DNA from: Nitrospiraceae bacterium
Lineage (GTDB): Bacteria; Nitrospirota; Thermodesulfovibrionia; UBA6902
Direction: 5' to 3'
Length of the DNA stretch: 64,000 nt
NCBI GenBank assembly: GCA_003599025.1
Contig: QZIL01000021.1
Coordinates: 1-64,000, forward strand
Shown here: positions 9,552 to 17,453 of the stretch, piece after piece
Layout of the letters: each line of letters starts with the position of its first letter
How positions within the stretch are numbered: the stretch's first letter is position 1
Notes under the pieces: model-generated
Databases searched by the model: none
Told to the model about the DNA's origin: nothing
What the model saw: only the letters and a program-made list of their open reading frames with translations
Position numbers and translations under genes: made by a program

Positions 9552-10208
9552 ATGACAACATATAAAATCACAAGAGACGATTTCACTATTCCACGTACTC
9601 CTATAGATCTCGCTCGCTATGTTCATGAAACTTACAACAAGATTTATCACACTCCTGAATTGAAACGAGTTGCTCGTCTTCGCAGGCAGCCATACAAGAC
9701 ATTTTTAGAAGAGTTGATGCCATTCAGTGACTTCTGCACGTGGAAATATGGAAATAGAGATGACATTCTCTGCGCTCTTGCACAGGGGACACTTGCGCGC
9801 GATGGTCTCGTGTTCGATATGACGACCAGAATCGAGCATTCCGTAGAAATCACCTACCCAGTAGATGGCCTGCAAGTTGTCAATGATGGGAGGCAGTTGA
9901 ACGAGAGCGGGATGACGTATGCCAATTGGGACTGCAATGATATGTCAAAACAACAAGCAGCAATCGAGCTCACAATAAAGATAGCATACAAGAAATCTCT
10001 TCGGAACTATCTCTCTCCTGGTGGCTCCAGTCTAGTCTTCGTTTTTGATCATAGGTTGTTCTGGGATTGCAATCCGAAGCATGTAGAATTATTGGTATCG
10101 TTGCGATCACATCTTTCACTACTCAATTTTCAGGCTGATGACGTACTTCTGATGCTTGTACACGGAAGTCAAAGAAAAATCATTGAAGTGAAGAATCTAA
10201 ACAAATAG
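9552..10208 (+). CDS. Unrecognised 218-residue protein paired with the 8603 gene
   Basis: I do not recognise this protein. It begins MTTYKITRDDF, has a basic stretch near 38-48 (KRVARLRRQPYK), two Cys near 62 and 75, and a C-terminal half of alternating strands ending LVHGSQRKIIEVKN. There is no signal peptide, membrane segment or obvious nucleotide-binding loop. It follows the candidate nuclease gene on the same strand and is probably co-transcribed. The isolated pair may be a two-component accessory function, but nothing in this sequence fixes what it does. The gap to the convergent gene (10209-10307) holds nothing visible. Confidence 0.6.
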   Translation: MTTYKITRDDFTIPRTPIDLARYVHETYNKIYHTPELKRVARLRRQPYKTFLEELMPFSDFCTWKYGNRDDILCALAQGTLARDGLVFDMTTRIEHSVEITYPVDGLQVVNDGRQLNESGMTYANWDCNDMSKQQAAIELTIKIAYKKSLRNYLSPGGSSLVFVFDHRLFWDCNPKHVELLVSLRSHLSLLNFQADDVLLMLVHGSQRKIIEVKNLNK

Positions 10209-10307
10209 TGGTGATTGCTGTTTTATAGTTCTTCGTATTTCATAATGAATTAATCAACAAATACCATAAACATTAAATAATAAAACTAAGGATTTGTCAG
10301 TCGGTCA

Positions 10308-11642
10308 TCACTTGTATATCAGATTAAATAGCTCATTAGCTTTTTCTATATCAAGAGGCTTCAATATCTTATATTCCTCTAAGGCAGAACCTCTGTCATC
10401 TAAAAACTGATAAGTAATCCCAAGATTATAATGTGCCAATGCAAAATCAGGGTTGATCCGTATTGCCTGTTTATATGATTCAATTGCCTCTTTGAGCATA
10501 CCTAAGTACGTATAAACAACACCAAGTTCAGAATAAGCTTTGTAATCATCAGGATTAATTCTTATTGCCTGCTTATATGACTCAATTGCCTCTTTGTGCA
10601 TGCCTAAGTCCCCATATGCGTAACCAATATTAAAATGAGCACTGTCATAATCGGGATTAATCCTTATTGCCTGCTTATATGACTCAATTTCCTCTTTATG
10701 CCTGCCTGAATTCCCATAAGCAACACCAAGATTATAATAAGCTACGTCATTGTCAGGGTTAATTCTTAGTGCGTTCTTGAATGACTCAATTGCCTCTTTC
10801 CACATGCCTGACTCCCCAAATGCAGCTCCAAGATTAATATGTACCCCATCAAAATCAGGGGAAATTCTTATTGCCTGCTTATATGCCTCGATTGCTTCTT
10901 TCAACATGCCTGACTTCCAATATGCAAGCCCAATATAAAACCAATACTCTGCTGTCTTTTTGTAATCTTCGATAGAAGAATCTTTTAAAGAAGTCATCTT
11001 CTTGCTGCCAATATTATTCTTTATCAGATTTACAGGCATTGCAAAATTAAGGTTTTGAGCCTCCTCTAACAGAAAAGTTGTAATACCGATAACTTCGCCA
11101 GATGTATTAAATACAGGACCGCCGCTGCTGCCTGATGAAACCGGGGCAGTTATCTGAAGAACCTTTTTGTCGGATGAAATCTCCCTTATCCCGCTTAATA
11201 AGCCATCAGAGATCGTATTCTCAAGCCCCTGCGGACTGCTGATGACATAAACCTTCTCGCCAACAGTTGCCTTTTCACTGTCCCCTATTTTGACAGCTTG
11301 AAATTTTTCCCCTTTGACTTTAAGAATAACAAGGTCAGTTCCCTTGTCGGCAAGAATCAATCCCTCAACATCTAAAACCTTATCCCCGGCTTTCACCTTT
11401 ATGCCCTTTGCATTGCTGATAACATGGTAATTGGTAACTATAGCCCCATCTGCCCTGACTATGAACCCGCTCCCCTGACTTATCAGTTCCCCCTTATCAT
11501 TATAAGTCAGCACAACTACAACCGCTTTGGTGTTATCCTTGAAAATCTTGTCAGCGTCGGCAAAGGCAAGCGCAGGAAAAACCAGAATTAAAACAAAGAA
11601 GAAAATAGAGTGATGATTTCTGAGACATATATTACTTTTCAT
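10308..11642 (-). CDS. Secreted trypsin-like (S1C/DegP-type) protease with six TPRs
   Basis: From the ATG at 11642, preceded by a GGGGGG Shine-Dalgarno, this is a 444-residue protein. The longer frame to 11717 adds 25 residues without a signal sequence. A signal peptide (hydrophobic 13-25, cut near ALAFA/DA) directs export. The protease domain has His73 (TNYHV), Asp103 (KGTDLVIL) and Ser173 (GSSGGP). From about 225 to 435 come six TPRs with KEAIESYKQAIRINPD cores, replacing the PDZ domains of DegP. It probably cleaves or monitors periplasmic proteins, with the TPRs binding substrate or partner. The repeats are also very alike at DNA level. Confidence 0.85.
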   Translation of the reverse strand: MKSNICLRNHHSIFFFVLILVFPALAFADADKIFKDNTKAVVVVLTYNDKGELISQGSGFIVRADGAIVTNYHVISNAKGIKVKAGDKVLDVEGLILADKGTDLVILKVKGEKFQAVKIGDSEKATVGEKVYVISSPQGLENTISDGLLSGIREISSDKKVLQITAPVSSGSSGGPVFNTSGEVIGITTFLLEEAQNLNFAMPVNLIKNNIGSKKMTSLKDSSIEDYKKTAEYWFYIGLAYWKSGMLKEAIEAYKQAIRISPDFDGVHINLGAAFGESGMWKEAIESFKNALRINPDNDVAYYNLGVAYGNSGRHKEEIESYKQAIRINPDYDSAHFNIGYAYGDLGMHKEAIESYKQAIRINPDDYKAYSELGVVYTYLGMLKEAIESYKQAIRINPDFALAHYNLGITYQFLDDRGSALEEYKILKPLDIEKANELFNLIYK

Positions 11643-11803
11643 CTTGTCCCCCCTTTCTACCATAAGAGGCATATGCAATAAACTGTATGATAATTTATTG
11701 CATACAGCAAATGCCATACAAATTTAAGAACGAAATTGCTATCTGATAGCGAGGTATTTAAAGGACTCAAACCCAGTGGTTGAGGAAGATGGCAAAGGAG
11801 TGA

Positions 11804-12028
11804 TCAGGCGGCTTCATGCTGCACCGGGCTTACTTCTACAACAACCTTATTTAAGGTCTCGCCTGCAACAATACTTGCATTGAGAATCTCCAGTCCTGCG
11901 AGTTTGCCGTCCGGTCCGTAATTGGCAATAACATCTTCACTAAGCTCACGGTTTTCGGCCGTTCCCGGGTCAAGCGGTTTGAATTCAATATATAGAGCAT
12001 CAACTTCTGAATCATACTGGATTTTCAT
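11804..12028 (-). CDS. DUF2283 protein, putative partner of the DUF4258 protein
   Basis: A 74-residue protein matching DUF2283: MKIQYDSEVDALYIEF at the start, then AENRELSEDVIANYGPDGKL and GLEILNAS. DUF2283 genes commonly follow DUF4258 genes, as here, with 12 nt between them, an arrangement usually read as a toxin-antitoxin-like pair. It would be the antitoxin-like member. An SD-like GGAGG precedes the ATG (AAGGAGGATATATT). Confidence 0.85.
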   Translation of the reverse strand: MKIQYDSEVDALYIEFKPLDPGTAENRELSEDVIANYGPDGKLAGLEILNASIVAGETLNKVVVEVSPVQHEAA

Positions 12029-12040
12029 AATATATCCTCC

Positions 12041-12307
12041 TTACTCGTTAGAATAATACACTTTTACGGTTATTACAATGATTTTATCATTTTCATCGGC
12101 AAAAACAGGTTCAACAGTTTTATATTTGTATATCTTCTGATTTACCATTGATACTTCGTTGTATTCAAACTTATGTTTCCGCTTAAATTTTCCGAGTTTT
12201 GCAGATTCCCATGTGCCTGAATTGATTGCTATAACAACTTCCTCTACTGACGCTCCCCTGAGAGACATCTGGGCTTTTGCATGGTCTGAAAATTTTATCT
12301 GTTTCAT
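12041..12307 (-). CDS. DUF4258 protein, putative RelE/BrnT-like toxin
   Basis: An 88-residue protein with the DUF4258 opening FSDHAKAQMSLRGASVEEV (about 6-24) and a C-terminal strand pair KIIVITVKVYY. The His-Ala...Arg pattern and size recall small mRNA interferases of the RelE/BrnT class. With the DUF2283 gene immediately downstream it forms a candidate TA module. It starts 3 nt after the upstream CopD-like gene ends, so it may be expressed with argS. Toxicity has not been shown for most members of this family. Confidence 0.8.
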   Translation of the reverse strand: MKQIKFSDHAKAQMSLRGASVEEVVIAINSGTWESAKLGKFKRKHKFEYNEVSMVNQKIYKYKTVEPVFADENDKIIVITVKVYYSNE

Positions 12308-12310
12308 ATT

Positions 12311-12760
12311 CTAATAATGCCCTGCATAAATCCCCGCAGCAATGGCAAACAGGCTCAGCCCCAGTACTACCCAGTGAAATATCTGAAGCGCGTTAAAGAC
12401 TGTTTTCATATCAGCCTGGGCTCCCGGCTTTGAGAAGAGTTTTTTGAATATCATCTTCTCCAGACCAAACAGAAGAGATGCGTAAACTACCCACAGTACG
12501 ATCATTATCCAGACGCCTGTACTGAATCCTTTTACTGAAAGCAGATACAGCCCTGACAGCCCGGCAAGTATGACCATGACCTTTGCGATTTTTCCGAACC
12601 TGTGCTCCACACCCTGAAACACCATTACCATTTCGAGTGATTTATCCATGCGCAGGATCATGGGAAAGGTCACGAGGGTCACAAAGGCCACCCCTCCGAT
12701 CCAGATAACAATAGACAACACATGAATGGTTAATGCAATTACATATTCCATGTCAGTCAC
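12311..12760 (-). CDS. CopD-like four-helix membrane protein
   Basis: A 149-residue integral membrane protein with four hydrophobic helices (about 6-30, 56-76, 80-100, 127-147). HVLSIVIWIGGVAFV near 13-27 is the His- and Trp-containing first helix typical of CopD-like proteins, and a second His lies in FHWVVLG. Such proteins are linked to copper or haem at the inner membrane, but many members are uncharacterised. The start overlaps the argS stop by 4 nt, so translation is probably coupled. Confidence 0.65.
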   Translation of the reverse strand: MTDMEYVIALTIHVLSIVIWIGGVAFVTLVTFPMILRMDKSLEMVMVFQGVEHRFGKIAKVMVILAGLSGLYLLSVKGFSTGVWIMIVLWVVYASLLFGLEKMIFKKLFSKPGAQADMKTVFNALQIFHWVVLGLSLFAIAAGIYAGHY

Positions 12761-14442
12761 ATCCTTTCCGGGGCGCTGACCCCGAGAATCTTCAGGCCTT
12801 CATCAAGCACAATTTTAACTCCCCTGCAAAGACTGAGCCTTGCAAGGGTAAGCCTGTTGTCCTCTGTTATGATCCTGTGTTTGTAGTAGTAAGCATGAAA
12901 CACACCGGCCAGCTCCTGCAGATAATAAGTGATCCTGTGAGGCTCGCAGGCAAGTGCCGCCCCCTCAAATACCATCGGATACTGAAGAAGCTTTTTGACA
13001 AGTAGGATTTCCTCCGGTTCTATTAATGCCGCAAGGTCTGTTCCCTCGATTTCTGAATTTTGAATTTTGAATTTTGAGTTTTGAATTCCAATGCCTTTCT
13101 CCTCCGCAAGTCGGAAGAGGCTCGATATCCGTGCGTAAGCGTACTGGACATAGAAAACCGGGTTCTCCGCTGACTGCTCTTTTGCTACATCAATGTCAAA
13201 TTCCAGTTGGCTGTCGGCTTTTCTTGTCAGAAAAATAAACTTGGTGATGTCCGGGCCGACCTCATCTATGACCTCTCTGAGGGTTATAAAGGCCCCTGCC
13301 CTTTTTGACATCTGCACCGGTACCCCATGTCTGAGAAGAGAGACCATCTGAATGAGTATCACCCTGAATTTCTCCTTCGGCAGATCAAAGGCCTCAAGTA
13401 CAGACCTGATCCTCGGGATGTAACCGTGATGGTCAGCACCCCATATATCAATAATTGTATCAAATCCCCTGTCAAGCTTGTCCTTGTGATAGCAGATGTC
13501 TGACGCAAAATAAGTATATTCACCGTCCTGCTTTTTCACTACCCTGTCTTTGTCATCTTCAAAACGGGTAGAACTGAACCACACCGCCCCGTCTTTGTCG
13601 TATATCAGGTCTTTTGCCCGGAGTGCATTTATTGCGCCTTCAACCTTGCCCTGCTCATGAAGCTCCTTTTCACTCTGCCAGTTGTCAAAGACAACGCCAA
13701 AATCCTTCAGGTCGCTTTCAAGGTTGGCAAGCATCATTTTATATGCATGATCTGTAACTGCTTCTCCGCATTCATCAAATGGAACTTTAAGATACAGGTC
13801 TCCATCATTTTTCTGTAAGTCTTTTGCAATGTCCGCAATATAATCGCCTTTGTAACCGTCTTCAGGAAAGGGCACATCGTTGCCATGTAACTGCTGATAG
13901 CGGGCATATACGGAACGGCCCAGCAGCTTTACCTGCAGGCCCGCATCATTAATATAGAACTCCTTCTGCACATCATATCCTGCAGCCTTCAGGATATTGC
14001 ACAGCGCGCTTCCTACAGCAGCACCCCTGCCATGCCCGATATGCAGCGGTCCTGTGGGGTTGGCGCTTACAAATTCTACCTGAATCCTGGCGCCCTTTCC
14101 AATGTCTGACCTCAGAGATGAATGCTCTTCTTCAAGGAGGGCCTGAAGGCCTTTGTGAAAGTATTCCTGTTTGAACCTGAAATTAATAAACCCCGGGCCT
14201 GCAATATCAACATTCTCAAAAAAGCCCGGCTGCTGCCCGGTTATCTCTGCAACGATCTCTTCTGCTATTTTTCGCGGGGGCTTTTTTAATAATCTGGCAA
14301 GCCTCATGGCAACCGTAATTGCGATGTCTCCCACTGACTCATCTCTGGGGATTTCAACCTCTATATCCGGAAGAGTTACACCCCATCCGGCGTTAAGACT
14401 TTCCAGTGCTTTCTGAACTCTATCGATGATATCCTGCTTCAT
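12757..14442 (-). CDS. argS: Arginyl-tRNA synthetase
   Basis: Class I synthetase charging tRNA-Arg. The ATG at 14442 (MKQDIIDRVQKAL) is taken over a TTG two codons upstream. An Add1 tRNA-binding domain at about 1-110 is followed by the ATP site PTGPLHIGHGRG (HIGH 134-137), the KMSKS-equivalent QMSKRAG near 362 and an anticodon-binding helical domain ending LKILGVSAPERM. About 13 extra residues (GIQNSKFKIQNSE) interrupt the C-terminal domain near 445. They come from an A/T-rich repeat at 13051-13089. The enzyme should be functional. Confidence 0.96.
   Translation of the reverse strand: MKQDIIDRVQKALESLNAGWGVTLPDIEVEIPRDESVGDIAITVAMRLARLLKKPPRKIAEEIVAEITGQQPGFFENVDIAGPGFINFRFKQEYFHKGLQALLEEEHSSLRSDIGKGARIQVEFVSANPTGPLHIGHGRGAAVGSALCNILKAAGYDVQKEFYINDAGLQVKLLGRSVYARYQQLHGNDVPFPEDGYKGDYIADIAKDLQKNDGDLYLKVPFDECGEAVTDHAYKMMLANLESDLKDFGVVFDNWQSEKELHEQGKVEGAINALRAKDLIYDKDGAVWFSSTRFEDDKDRVVKKQDGEYTYFASDICYHKDKLDRGFDTIIDIWGADHHGYIPRIRSVLEAFDLPKEKFRVILIQMVSLLRHGVPVQMSKRAGAFITLREVIDEVGPDITKFIFLTRKADSQLEFDIDVAKEQSAENPVFYVQYAYARISSLFRLAEEKGIGIQNSKFKIQNSEIEGTDLAALIEPEEILLVKKLLQYPMVFEGAALACEPHRITYYLQELAGVFHAYYYKHRIITEDNRLTLARLSLCRGVKIVLDEGLKILGVSAPERM
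13051..13089. repeat. In-frame TTTTGAATT repeat inside argS
   Basis: Four tandem copies of a GAATTTT(T)-type word encode the QNSKFKIQNSE stretch of ArgS. A similar AGATTCAAGATTCAAGA run precedes an in-frame palindrome in the AddB-like gene (56481-56549). Both look like expansions or inserts of dispersed simple repeats that stayed open. Confidence 0.6.
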
Positions 14443-14490
14443 GAACAATAAGTTTAAAGCTACCCAATAAGTAAGTCAACCGGCATGGAG

Positions 14491-14547
14491 GTCGCATGTA
14501 AAGGTCTTACGGCACTGCTGCTCTCCTGCTTAATGCAACATGAGGTT
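14491..14547 (-). repeat. Partial copy of the foldback element (right arm only)
   Basis: This 57-nt stretch upstream of argS matches the right arm and flank of the element at 18654-18834: GCAT(T)GTAAAGGTYTTACGGCA, then TTWATGCAACAT and AGGTT in the same order and spacing. The left arm and the conserved core are missing. Orientation relative to the downstream gene is the same as for the two full copies. Confidence 0.55.
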
Positions 14548-14570
14548 TGGATATATAATCCCAGAAAACA

Positions 14571-14606
14571 GAAAAACTCCTTGTGGTTAGCCACAGGGAG
14601 TTTTTC
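14571..14606 (-). terminator. Intrinsic terminator at the 3' end of the polysaccharide supercluster
   Basis: AAAAACTCC-TTGTGG-TTAG-CCACAG-GGAGTTTTT folds into a long, nearly perfect stem with a 4-nt loop and a U-tract at the end in either direction. It lies just after the WecA-like gene, the last minus-strand gene of the cluster, and before argS, so it separates the two transcription units. Confidence 0.85.
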
Positions 14607-14641
14607 CGGTCCCCTAAGTCTGTCAGACATATGAGCTTTCT

Positions 14642-15682
14642 TCAGTCTGTCATTTCCCACCTGCGACCGTGTCTCGCGCCCCCAACCATAAGCATCCCTA
14701 TAATTCCAAAAATGATCGCCCCCTGTATAACAGCCTTGATACCTTCCAGCGGTTCCTGTGCATGGCTTATTACGATCGCACTTATCCCCATCGAGAAAGT
14801 CACAGAGCAAATAATAAGCACACTCCCCAGTGAATCAAACCCAACGTCCATCAATCTGTGATGGAAGTGGTCCTTACCTGCATACCTGAGCCACTCAATA
14901 ATGTTGCTGACCTTTTTTTCCCTTATCCGCATTATGGTCGTGAATGTCATGTCGAATATGGGAACCCCTAGGACCAGGAGAGGAACACTCAACCTTATAA
15001 CATTGTCACTTGCCCAATGGCCGATTACTGCGATACTGGCCAGCACAAACCCCATAAGGGTGCTTCCTGCATCTCCCAGAAACATTTTTTCCTGTTTAAA
15101 ATTGTGAGGCAGAAAACCCAAGCAGCTTGCCATCAGTATCAGGCTTAACATACAGATCATATCCTGCCCGGTCATATATGAAATCACGGCAAAACAGAGC
15201 GAACTTATAGCTGTAATACCGGCTGCCAATCCATCCAGCCCATCGAGGTAATTCACAGCATTGGTAATGCCCGCAATCCATATTATGGTCAGTAACACCT
15301 CTCCTGCTGTTCCAGCCGCAGTATTAGGTAAAAAATCGATACGGTAGCCTGAACAGATAATGATAAGGGACGCAGCCAGCTGGCCTGCCAGCCTGATGCT
15401 GCAGGATAGCCCCTTTTTATCGTCAATAATTCCCATGATAAATATTATCCCCGCGCCTGCTATCAGGGGGAGAAAGTAATGAAAGGATGTCAGATTAAAC
15501 AGGTGGCCTGATACCAGCCCGGCAAAAATTGCGGCACCTCCCAGAAGCGGCACCGGATGCTTGTGCGTCTTTCTGTGATCGGGGTTATCCAGGAAGTTGT
15601 ATCTTAATGCAATTTTTCTAATTAGAGGTGTTAAAAGCAATACCACCACGCAGGACGTTATCACGGGCATCAGCATATTCAC
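14642..15682 (-). CDS. Undecaprenyl-phosphate GlcNAc-1-phosphate transferase-like (WecA/TagO, MraY family)
   Basis: A 346-residue polytopic enzyme with about ten hydrophobic helices. It has the Asp pair IIDDKKG (87-88), the substrate loop NAVNYLDGLDGLAAG (141-155) and DHFHHRL near 271, all typical of WecA/TagO-type polyprenyl-phosphate sugar-1-phosphate transferases. Such enzymes start glycan synthesis by loading GlcNAc-1-P or a related sugar onto undecaprenyl phosphate. It is the last gene of the supercluster, followed by a strong terminator. Its start overlaps the PIG-L gene by 65 nt; the in-frame ATGs at 15676 and 15670 do not remove the overlap. The sugar is inferred. Confidence 0.88.
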   Translation of the reverse strand: MNMLMPVITSCVVVLLLTPLIRKIALRYNFLDNPDHRKTHKHPVPLLGGAAIFAGLVSGHLFNLTSFHYFLPLIAGAGIIFIMGIIDDKKGLSCSIRLAGQLAASLIIICSGYRIDFLPNTAAGTAGEVLLTIIWIAGITNAVNYLDGLDGLAAGITAISSLCFAVISYMTGQDMICMLSLILMASCLGFLPHNFKQEKMFLGDAGSTLMGFVLASIAVIGHWASDNVIRLSVPLLVLGVPIFDMTFTTIMRIREKKVSNIIEWLRYAGKDHFHHRLMDVGFDSLGSVLIICSVTFSMGISAIVISHAQEPLEGIKAVIQGAIIFGIIGMLMVGGARHGRRWEMTD

Positions 15683-16322
15683 AATTATGTATCTCCTTTA
15701 GTATTCTTAAGGCCTTGAAGCCTTCTGCATATTTGACTCTTCCCTGGTATCCGCGAAAGTTGGCACAGGACCTGGCGCTCTCAAGGATGGTAAGGTCCTT
15801 GACCCTTGTCCGGTTGATCTGCGAAGCATGTGTGCTTAGAAGGTCCAGCTTTTTGTCCAGTACATCTCTGATATCAACAAATATATCAGGCTGAAAATTC
15901 TTGCTTGACGGCACCTCATAAAAAAGCACCTCTCTTACAAATCGCGTTGCGGAGATGGCGGCCTCTGCTGCAGTCCGGTGGTCCTGATGTGTGTCATCAA
16001 AATAGTTAATCAAAATAGAGTGCGGATCTGTTTCATTTATAACATCTTCAATTAGGGAGATTATTGTTCTTGTTGAGGGAAGGTCCGTGTCGCTGAAATT
16101 GCCCCAGAAGACTTTTTTCACATTGATCAGCTTCGCGGATTCCTCCTGTTCTTTTCTTCTGATCCAGCGTTCTCCTCCAACATCACCCATTGTCAGTATA
16201 AGAAGATAGATGTTATATCCTTTTTCAGCGTACTTCAGCAAGGTACCTCCACAGCCGAATTCAATATCGTCCGGATGACATCCTATGGCCAGAATATTAT
16301 TGCTATTTGAGCTGTAATTCAT
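15618..16322 (-). CDS. PIG-L family deacetylase
   Basis: A 234-residue LmbE/PIG-L protein with the zinc-site HPDD at 16-19, followed by EFGCGGTL, TMGDVGGER near 45-51 and the third ligand region HQDH (112-115). The family removes acetyl groups from N-acetylglucosamine-type sugars on lipids or small molecules. In this cluster it probably de-N-acetylates a sugar nucleotide or lipid-linked sugar. It overlaps both neighbours (20 nt with wbqC-like, 65 nt with the WecA-like gene), so the three are translationally coupled. Confidence 0.88.
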   Translation of the reverse strand: MNYSSNSNNILAIGCHPDDIEFGCGGTLLKYAEKGYNIYLLILTMGDVGGERWIRRKEQEESAKLINVKKVFWGNFSDTDLPSTRTIISLIEDVINETDPHSILINYFDDTHQDHRTAAEAAISATRFVREVLFYEVPSSKNFQPDIFVDIRDVLDKKLDLLSTHASQINRTRVKDLTILESARSCANFRGYQGRVKYAEGFKALRILKEIHNCEYADARDNVLRGGIAFNTSN

Positions 16323-17025
16323 GCGTTACCTCTTCTCCGATCAGAATTTGTTTGCTATACGGTCCTTCATTGAATAATAAATCCACACTTGACATGTATG
16401 GAATGAACGCACTTCCTTTTCCAGCATATTGCTGATGATATACAGGATGCTTAAACTTCTGATAGATTAATTTAATGCCTGCCCGGTCAAATTTATACTC
16501 TTCCAGGTAACCTCTGCCGCCTTCACCCGAAAGATATGCAGTGGCCTTGAATTTTTTACATATTTCTATGATGCGATCTGTTTTGGTAGCACTTATCCCA
16601 AGATTGTGCTCATAATAAAGGGGCGTCGTTATTTCAAGCTCTTTCAGAATATATTTCATCATATCTATGTTTATATGGACTAACCGTTCCGTTTCCCTTG
16701 ACAATATATCTTCAAAAAACGGGATGTAATCATTAAAATAAAGAGAGCTCTGATACCATGTTTTTATGCTGTTGAAATGTTTTTTGCGCCAGCCATTGCT
16801 GTTATCTATCAATACATCACATATTTTTTTCCTGCCTGTACCGCTGGATTGAACAGGCACTGTCAGCCACATCCATCCATCTTTTGTCCTGATTTTGTTT
16901 CTGTTCTGGAACTCTCTCTCTTTATACTGGACCTGGTCCAGAAAGACAAAGCAGTCGCTTTTGGCGATTTTGTCGAACAATCCCAACCATGGCATGTACT
17001 GAGGCTGATGCACTGATAAAATCAT
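16303..17025 (-). CDS. WbqC family protein
   Basis: A 240-residue WbqC-like protein: HQPQYMPWLGLFDKI (6-20), DQVQYKEREFQNRNKI near 30-45, a WLTVPV strand and TTPLYYEHNLGI...KTDRI later. WbqC homologues lie in O-antigen and capsule clusters and are thought to act in amino-sugar modification, without a proven reaction. It is the first of a tight trio with the PIG-L and WecA-like genes. The upstream 301 nt (17026-17326) are AT-rich and hold no gene that I can see. Confidence 0.88.
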   Translation of the reverse strand: MILSVHQPQYMPWLGLFDKIAKSDCFVFLDQVQYKEREFQNRNKIRTKDGWMWLTVPVQSSGTGRKKICDVLIDNSNGWRKKHFNSIKTWYQSSLYFNDYIPFFEDILSRETERLVHINIDMMKYILKELEITTPLYYEHNLGISATKTDRIIEICKKFKATAYLSGEGGRGYLEEYKFDRAGIKLIYQKFKHPVYHQQYAGKGSAFIPYMSSVDLLFNEGPYSKQILIGEEVTHELQLK

Positions 17026-17326
17026 TTTTTATTTACCTCCAGCAATGAAAATACATAAAGATAAATATTATCATCCTGAGATAAGTGTCTCATAATTGGT
17101 CTACTCCCCCTCTGATATTGATAAATCAACTTATGACCTGCCTATAGAAAAGCTAATCGGATTTGTTTAGATAAAATTAATAGGGGGATACTACCGAGCT
17201 ACAATGGGGGATTGAACTATTGATATGCTTGAAATGGGGAATTTCATTAATACGAATCAAAACTTGATCCTGGGATCGAGTTTGTTATGGATGGTTATAG
17301 TATTTATAAATCATCAACCATTGACT

Positions 17327-17408
17327 GTCATGCCCGAAGTCCTTAATCGGGCATCCAGTATCTATTAAAAAGACTCTGGATTCCCGCTCAACAGACTGCG
17401 GGAATGAC
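17327..17408. repeat. Paired-hairpin palindromic repeat (GTCATTCC family)
   Basis: GTCATGCCCG...CGGGCATCCAG and CTGGATTCCCGC...GCGGGAATGAC form two hairpins facing each other about 20 nt apart. The first hairpin uses TGCCCG/CGGGCA where other copies have different paired bases, so stems keep pairing while sequence varies. It lies in the 428-nt gap between the GT4 gene and the WbqC gene. Confidence 0.85.
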
Positions 17409-17453
17409 ACCTCTGATGTGTATAGCCTATTATGAGATTGTTAATTATTGCTG

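Noticed and set aside
10430-10940. Tandem DNA repeat
   Set aside because: The periodicity of about 102 nt is fully explained by the coding of 34-residue TPR units in the protease gene.
14460-14810. A 116-residue minus-strand frame over the terminator
   Set aside because: It runs through the terminator hairpin and into the 3' part of the WecA-like gene in another frame.
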